Source of the DNA: Isoetes taiwanensis
Taxonomy: Eukaryota > Streptophyta > Lycopodiopsida > Isoetales > Isoetaceae
Assembly: GCA_021234155.1 (NCBI GenBank)
Contig: JAJEKV010000170.1
Span: 186,001 to 250,000 of the forward strand
Reading direction: 5' to 3'
Length of the DNA: 64,000 bases
Below, in pieces: positions 58,261 through 64,000 of this stretch (positions within the stretch are counted from its first letter, which is position 1; each line of letters opens with the position of its first letter). The notes beneath the pieces were generated by a model. The model saw only the letters and a list, made by a program, of their open reading frames with translations, searched no databases and had not been told where the DNA came from. The position numbers were made by a program, and so were the translations under genes.

Positions 58261-61200
58261 AGCCTGGAATGCGGCATTACAATTTGTAAAGGATTATAAC
58301 AGGAAATACCTTAGGTCAAAACTGAGGCAATGCCGAACATTATACCATGGCAAACAGTTATATTTGCAAATCATTTTATGACAAAAGGTCAAGGTCCAAG
58401 AATACCCACTTGGGGACAATCTTTTATTAATGGCAGATCTATCTTTGAAATGTATGATTACAATTAGAATCGTGTTTCTTTTGATATAGCCTTTTTTTTT
58501 TTCAGTTGATCTTTATAACTAGAAGAGATTTAGCAGGACGACTAGTCGCCCCAAAGTCATGTGCATTGAAATGAACATCTAACATTATTTTACTTTCTAG
58601 ATCTAGAAGATATGACAATGGTCTAATAGAAGAGGTTCAACATGGCGATTGAGATGTTACTTATTAGTAGAGTTACATACTCAGGATATAGCTGTACAGT
58701 TAACTAGTCCAAAGCTTAAGGACTTATCAAAGTTCTTGCTAGTAGATGTTTGCCTTGATACTCATATATACTCTTATTTCAGGAGTAATAAAAGTAACCT
58801 TCCATCGAAAAAAAAGGGAAGAGGTTCAAGTGAAACATAAGTTTTTTTTTCTTAGCTGAGGGCCATTTTGGAATATTCTTGGCATATTTAATGATTGTGG
58901 CGTTGCCTTTTGGCATATCTTTTAATTTGGGATTTTCAAGTCTGGCTAAAAATGTTTTTATAATTTTTTTTTTGAGTCATTTCCTAAGATTTTAGGGGTT
59001 CTACCTGCCAGAGAAACTTTCAGATTTGCCAAATATTGTAGATTTTTTTGCACATATGATTTTGCTCATGAATTTCCTCCCTTATCTGATCAAAATGGCA
59101 TACCGCAGGATGCCATACAAAACCAGCATGCATGTAGCTCGATGGCATCTATAAGATATATCTTCAAAAGAATTTCCTTTGGACTGGCAAGGATAGACTG
59201 GCCACGACTTTGCCCAAGAGTCGTAATGGCCAAAATTTGCATGTTTGCCCCACCCAAATGGCATGGGGTTTTTTTCCAGAAGGTTAGGGGCCGAAAGAAA
59301 AAAATTATGAAGGGGGAGAGGGGTCATGACTGCCATAAGTAAAGTAGGAGCACAGAAGGAAGTTTCGGGCTGTGGGGCCTCAGCAGCACTGGAGTATGGA
59401 AAGGTCCACAAGAAATTACAGTGCATTTTACATTCAAATTTCAGTTTTAGTATGTTCTTGCCTGCCACACGCCAGATCACAGGTTTTGTATATTATTATC
59501 ATCATTCCCAGGTTTCGTATGTTAAGCTCTGTTCGCCTGCTATTTTAATATATCCTTCAAGGTTAGCCAACTTCAATCAATTACCTATGTGGTTATTCAT
59601 ATCAATTATCTTGATGGCCTTTGCCATTTTGCCTGTGATGCCAGACCTCCTCGCTGTGCATCCTCATCTTCATATGTAATGATCTTAGCAATTGCTACAC
59701 TTAACATATTCTCATTTCTCCCCATCAAATCTCATGCTCTGATTTCTCTGACCTCTAGCACCATCAAATGGTATCAACTTCAAAAAAATGATATCATAAG
59801 AGGATGGCCAGCCAAATGTCTCCACTTGCAGAGATAACAAACCAATCAGGTTGTCCTACCAGTGTCCACATAATATTCTCATGCATATTCCTTCTGGTGC
59901 ATTCCACACCATCCACCAAATCCGTGATGGGGTCATATCCCCTTTTCCACCTCAGCATAAGATTTTGTAACCTTTGCAATAAGTCAAAATGCAAGTCAAC
60001 ATACAACCATCTCACAAAACAGTTTGTGAGGCCCGTTGCAAGTGTATGCAGAAGCACAACATTTCCAAACATGTGAAAAACCCCTAAACCTTCAAATGAA
60101 ACCTTTAACAGAAGCACTCTTGCCAATTCCGGTAACCTTATTTTGCATGCAAACCTGCTGAATATAAGGCAGCAAGGCATACATGTGTCTGCCAAAAATG
60201 TCCAAGCAAACAACCTAAACATTTGAAATGTGGCATCATGGCTACAAATTCTTTATCCATTTCCCCGAACTTTGCCATTTTGCACATTCACAACAGAAAT
60301 TACTCCTTTGCAGATGCTATTTCTAGTTCTCTTGCTACTTCCTTCTGGTGCAAAGATGTATCAATATAACTCCGACTCCATCATGATTAGGGGGATAATT
60401 GCAAAGAAATACCTTGAACACTTGAATGCAAGACTCACTGCATATAATATTGACCGTCTCCTAAGTGAAGAAATCAGATATACAGGAATGTTTGATGCAT
60501 AAGGGATAAGGGAAGGACTCCAAATAATTAGAATGTGATATTTCTTACATCTGAATGATACATGGGTTATAGCATCGGATGCCGTCTATCAGTAAAGTAA
60601 TAAGAGAATAGGGAACTTGAATATCACATGAATGTAAACACCTGAAATTACAGACCATAAGTTATCACCTTCTGCAAGCTTCGAATTTGCTGCAATAATT
60701 CCAATCCATCTGCAAGGGCCTCGCTTTCCAACTGTTTCAAATGCCTGATTTGCCTGACATTAAGTTTGGTGGCAATTGAACATATACATCACATGCTGTT
60801 AGAACCTGCAACTGTATTCAATCCAACCCAACAAGCGAATAAAACTTATTGCCTTTTGCAAGCTACAAATCTATTGGAGTAATTGGAGTCCATGTGGAAG
60901 GACGTAGCTTCTCACCTGTTTCAAATGCAATAACAACCAGCAAACAAGCCCCTAGTATATTCACACTTAATTTACAGGATATAATGACATGCAATGTAGC
61001 TTGTGGCTACCTGTAACATATCCACGTGCATGTAATGTCAGAAGGCCGATCCCAATAGGCATGAACCTGGCTTCTGTTGCACTTGAAGCAGGGCTTCCCA
61101 CATTTCAATCCTAATGCTAAGACGAACCTACAATGAATTAACAGCAGCAAATTAAGGAGCAGGTAAGAATACAACCTCCAGTCTACAAACAGAAATGAAA

Positions 61201-61339
61201 TGCAACTAGGAAGCCAGAAAGAAGAGGAATCTGACCCCTTCACATGTGCATCACCTTAAACATATCAGGAGCCTACATGTTGTGGCATGCAACCACCGCC
61301 TCACAGTGCCTACATAACCTGCACAACCAAAACAGACTG
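58261..61339. other. Intergenic, no supported gene
   Basis: Minus-strand frames at 59082-59480 (132 codons) and 59794-60222 (142 codons) are the longest. Neither has a domain I recognise, though they sit close together and could be a decayed element. Near 58785-58810, GTAATAAAAGTAACCTTCC followed by an A run resembles the LINE 3' end. The remainder is AT-rich and unremarkable. Confidence 0.35.
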
Positions 61340-61400
61340 GGGCACGGGGATTTGAACCCCTTCATGAAGCCGGTCCCTCGGTGCTCCACCACGGCCTAAA
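61340..61400 (-). other. tRNA-like relic or head of a tRNA-derived SINE
   Basis: On the minus strand, GTGGTGGAGCACCGAGGG resembles an A box (TGGC..AG..GG), and 25-30 bp on, GGGGTTCAAATCCCC is a perfect T arm with B box GGTTCAAATCC. The acceptor arms do not pair, so it is not an intact tRNA gene. A SINE head or old tRNA pseudogene fits best; no tail was identified. Confidence 0.45.
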
Positions 61401-62005
61401 GATTGGGGGGGCTACTCTCATGCATGCTCGGACACTCATGCGTAAAAGAGGCGGATCAAATTTTTTTTTTTCAAGTTTTCTATTTGCAATTCGTTCTCTA
61501 TTTCTATTTGGATGCAGAACTCAGATGCTCAAACACATTATGACATGCATGTAATGGAAGTGCCTAAACTAGGTATACCTCAAGTTCAGAGCGACTGCAT
61601 GCCTCCTCGGCAACCCATCAATCCTGCAAAGCTCCCGTATGAGGATTCCTCTTGCCAAGTTCAAATGGGCTCTAAGCGCCCGCCTCTCCTCCACGGAGAT
61701 GCTGATCTGCTCCCAAACCATCACTCCTATGCACTATTCCAATGCATTAAATAGCCTGCCCAACTGGATTCTCAGAACTCTAACGGGTAAAAGCACGTTG
61801 TGGTGTATCAAAAACGCACATTTTGACGCCACATTTTGGCACCACCTTTGTGGTAGAATCGGGTGGTGCATACCGAAGCGAAGATTGCGGGAGTGCAAAT
61901 TAATGAGCGTCGGTTATTTTGAATTTTATGCCGCGTCATTGTCCCTCATTTTGAATTAAGAAATCTTCTTCTGTTTTTTTGCCGCTTCTTGCCGATTGAA
62001 CCCTA
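61401..62005. other. Intergenic, no supported gene
   Basis: Frames at 61512-61754 and 61639-61959 overlap and show no domain. This may include the promoter of the locus that starts at 62006. Confidence 0.35.
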
Positions 62006-62571
62006 ATGGAGTCAGAATTGAACGCCACTGGTTACACGATGAAATCTCTCCTCAAACAAGAGATTGTGCCCCATGAATATCTAAAGAAGTTTTGGGGTGA
62101 CAGAGTTCTAAATAAATCTGGCTACAAGTATTTTCCCCCAAATGTTTTGTTCAAACTAAAAAACTAAGGCATATGTTTTCTTGTACAGGTTGAAGAATCG
62201 AGCAATGAACAATACAAAGACTTCATGAAAATTTACAAAAGAATTACGGGGAAGCCACATTACATGGGGTGGAATGGCTCCGGAACACGGGCGATGGCTT
62301 ATTATCCGCATATAGGGGAGGTCACATTAAGTGGAAGAGTTTCGGATTATTATAAAACTCGATGAGAAAGCGAGAGGCCAGTTCTTCTAGACCCAAGAGA
62401 AAGCATAGGCAAATCCAACGACCGGGAGGAAAATAGTAAAAGTGGCGAGGGATGATGAAGATGATAGGGGGAAAAACCAAATCGGGTTCCTCTAGACCAC
62501 CCATTCAATTTGAACTCACAATCAAAACAGAAAAGCGAGCAATGTTGCGAGACCAAAACATGCCATTGCGG
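62006..62571 (+). pseudogene. Coding-like locus, 5' part, unidentified, frame disrupted
   Basis: From ATG 62006 the frame reads MESELNATGYTMKSLLKQEI and continues with PHEYLKKFWGDRVLNKSGY to a stop. After a good acceptor (TTCTTGTACAG, about 62189) a second exon-like stretch reads VEESSNEQYKDFMKIYKRIT and HYMGWNGSGTRAMAYYPHIG. It stops at CGATGA, but two bases on a basic run continues (RKREASSSRPKRKHRQ). A third stretch (KTEKRAMLRDQNMPL) ends at a GTATGT donor near 62572. Codon-like composition and splice signals suggest a real gene, now frameshifted. I cannot name the family. It may be the 5' part of the locus at 63418-63909. Confidence 0.35.
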
Positions 62572-62805
62572 GTATGTTCAATTATTAGTTGTGTTACAGC
62601 GAAAAAAATCTCAAAGATTGTTTTTCTATCAACACGTAGAAAAGGTAACCTCAAATCCACTTCAAGAATCGGTATGTCTACTACCATTTTGCATCAACCG
62701 TATTGTCATGTTGTGTCTCTATGATGCCCGTGGGGCATTTCAATGGATGAATGATAGATGAGGTATGTGTGGTCCGGTGAGTGGTGAGTTGTTGGCATCT
62801 ACCAC

Positions 62806-63236
62806 GTCCCCACACCACACCCCACCATCTCCCACCACTACACTCTACCATCTCCCACCACCACACTCCACCATGTCCCACATCACACCCCTCCACCTCC
62901 ACCACCACCACCACACTCCACCACCACCACACCACACTACCAGACTCCACCATGTCCCACACCACCCCTCCACCACACTCCACCACCACCACACTCCTCC
63001 ACCACCACCACCACACTCCACCATGTCCCACACCACAATCCACCACCACCAAACTCCCACCACCACACCCCCCACCACCACCACACCACCACCACCACAC
63101 TCCACCATGTCCCACACCACACTCCACCACCACCACACCACACCACATACTCCACCACCACCACACACTCCACCACCACCACCACCACCAAACCCCACCA
63201 CCACCACACTTCACCACCCTGCACAATGTCCCACCA
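62806..63236. repeat. CCACCA-rich minisatellite with about 71-84 bp higher-order period
   Basis: The array is CCACCACCA and CACACTCCA, with the phrase CCATGTCCCA at 62871, 62950, 63021 and 63105. It is followed (63250-63350) by a G-rich TGTTGTGTGGTGTG stretch on the same strand. Long open frames on both strands (Pro/His/Thr or Gly/Trp/Val) are products of the repeat. Confidence 0.95.
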
Positions 63237-63417
63237 CTCCTTGCTACCACCACAGCGTGTTGTGTGGTGTGTACTATGCAGCGTATGTTGTGTGGTGTGT
63301 GGTATGTGGTGGTGTATAGAGAGTACCTTGTGTTGTGTGGTGTGTGATTATGGTTTTCCATCAGTACGTGGCTTACTATGTTAGGAGGCTGACATATACG
63401 TAGTGTTTTGTTTTGCA

Positions 63418-63909
63418 GACTATGGCAGACTTGTGAAGGAATGGTTGGCTGCAACATCAGCTAGGTTTGATAGATGCAAGCAACGATTGCAAGCAAAGGG
63501 AGGACAGGAAAAATGATATCAAAAGAAAGATTGAGTTGATGGAGCATAAAGCATCAGAAATTAGAGCTGATTTGCACAGATGGCAATCAATCATGACAAC
63601 AAATCCGAAAGCAGCAGAGGGTGTTCGGGTTGTGTTTAAACAAAGGATGAAGAGCTAAATGGTACAGTGTTGCCTGGGCTGAATCAATTAAATAAGAAAC
63701 TAGCAGAAACTGAAATTGAGCTAAAGGCATGTGAAGACTTACTGCTGCAGCTGCAACCTCGAATGCAAAGATTTGAGATTTTTTCTGAGCGTAGTGGTCA
63801 TGACACTCCTTTAGATCGGGCACTTCCAGAAGAAGAGGGTGATGAAGGTTGCCCATTTTGTGGACGTTGTCTGAAATGGGAGGGTAAAATGTTTGAAGAT
63901 ATTGATTGA
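63418..63909 (+). pseudogene. Coding-like coiled-coil/CxxC fragment with two frameshifts, unidentified
   Basis: After an acceptor (TTTTGTTTTGCAG, 63418) one frame reads LVKEWLAATSARFDRCKQRL. It then shifts to DRKNDIKRKIELMEHKASEI and RADLHRWQSIMTTNPKAAEG up to KQR, then shifts again to DEELNGTVLPGLNQLNKKLA, ELKACEDLLLQLQPRMQRFE and CPFCGRCLKWEGKMFEDID, stop at 63909. The product would be coiled coil followed by a CxxC...C motif that could bind zinc. Each join needs a 1-base indel. I do not recognise the family. Frameshifts suggest a pseudogene; assembly error is the alternative. Confidence 0.45.
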
Positions 63910-63930
63910 TTAAATATTCCAAACAATACA

Positions 63931-63933
<3 letters not shown>

Positions 63934-63963
<30 letters not shown>
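63934..63963 (-). mobile_element. Poly(T), 30 bp: 3' tail of a minus-strand LINE
   Basis: On the minus strand the sequence is TTCTTACCTTC followed by 30 A. CCTTC before poly(A) matches the LINE ends at 9504 and 34198. The body of the element would continue beyond the right edge of the window. Confidence 0.55.
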
Positions 63964-63964
<1 letters not shown>

Positions 63965-64000
63965 AAGGTAAGAATTTTTATATTTTATATATGAAAGAAA

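Noticed and set aside
62681-63457. 258-codon minus-strand and about 185-codon plus-strand frames (Gly/Trp/Val or Pro/His/Thr)
   Set aside because: They are translations of the CCACCA minisatellite.

Overview
The window is eukaryotic nuclear DNA from a land plant. The evidence is GT-AG introns, single eukaryotic gene models, plant-type MAD1, NUP62 and sucrose-phosphatase sequences, and abundant Ty1/copia, LINE and foldback repeats. Gene density is low: three intact genes in 64 kb. The protein sequences look plant but not obviously angiosperm. I infer a large, repeat-rich vascular plant genome, perhaps a fern or other non-seed plant; the species cannot be told from the sequence alone.

Layout. 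0-0.5 kb: the 3' part of a broken sucrose-phosphate phosphatase copy (+). 0.5-13.5 kb: intergenic DNA with tandem duplications, a long GATA microsatellite, a poly(A)-tailed retroposed block, a decayed LINE with YADD and zinc-binding motifs, a copia RNase H relic and an LTR/primer-binding-site relic. 14.3-20.1 kb: a complete 16-exon spindle-checkpoint gene MAD1 (-), 740 codons by my splice model. 20-28.6 kb: intergenic. 28.6-42.1 kb: a very large, low-complexity repeat domain made of TTCTAGAA-type 10-bp repeats and AGATTCCCTTAGATT-type repeats, ending in three tandem units of about 2.1-2.4 kb. 42-50 kb: intergenic, with a 20-bp minisatellite. 50.2-57.0 kb: a complete 9-exon nucleoporin gene NUP62 (-), 804 codons. 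57.2-58.1 kb: an intronless FCP1/SCP-like HAD phosphatase gene (+), head to head with NUP62. 58-64 kb: mostly intergenic, with decayed copies of the phosphatase 3' end, a tRNA-like relic, and a frameshifted coding-like locus split by a CCACCA minisatellite.

How the genes relate. MAD1 and NUP62 both act at the nuclear pore/kinetochore interface in known biology, but nothing here shows they are co-regulated. NUP62 and the phosphatase ORF share a 183-bp intergenic gap and may use one bidirectional promoter. The two frameshifted loci at the window ends contrast with about 4.6 kb of MAD1 plus NUP62 coding sequence that reads through without an indel, which argues for real pseudogenes rather than poor assembly.

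The most unusual feature is the 28.6-42.1 kb domain. Its TTCTAGAA repeat is, base for base, an array of heat-shock-element pentamers (nGAAn/nTTCn) in strict 5-bp phase, with up to 12 uninterrupted pentamers in one run. Each 2.2-kb unit also has TATA-like sequences directly after such runs, and two units carry a foldback with arms of about 150 bp. Whether this is a heat-responsive repeat or just a palindromic minisatellite needs experimental data.
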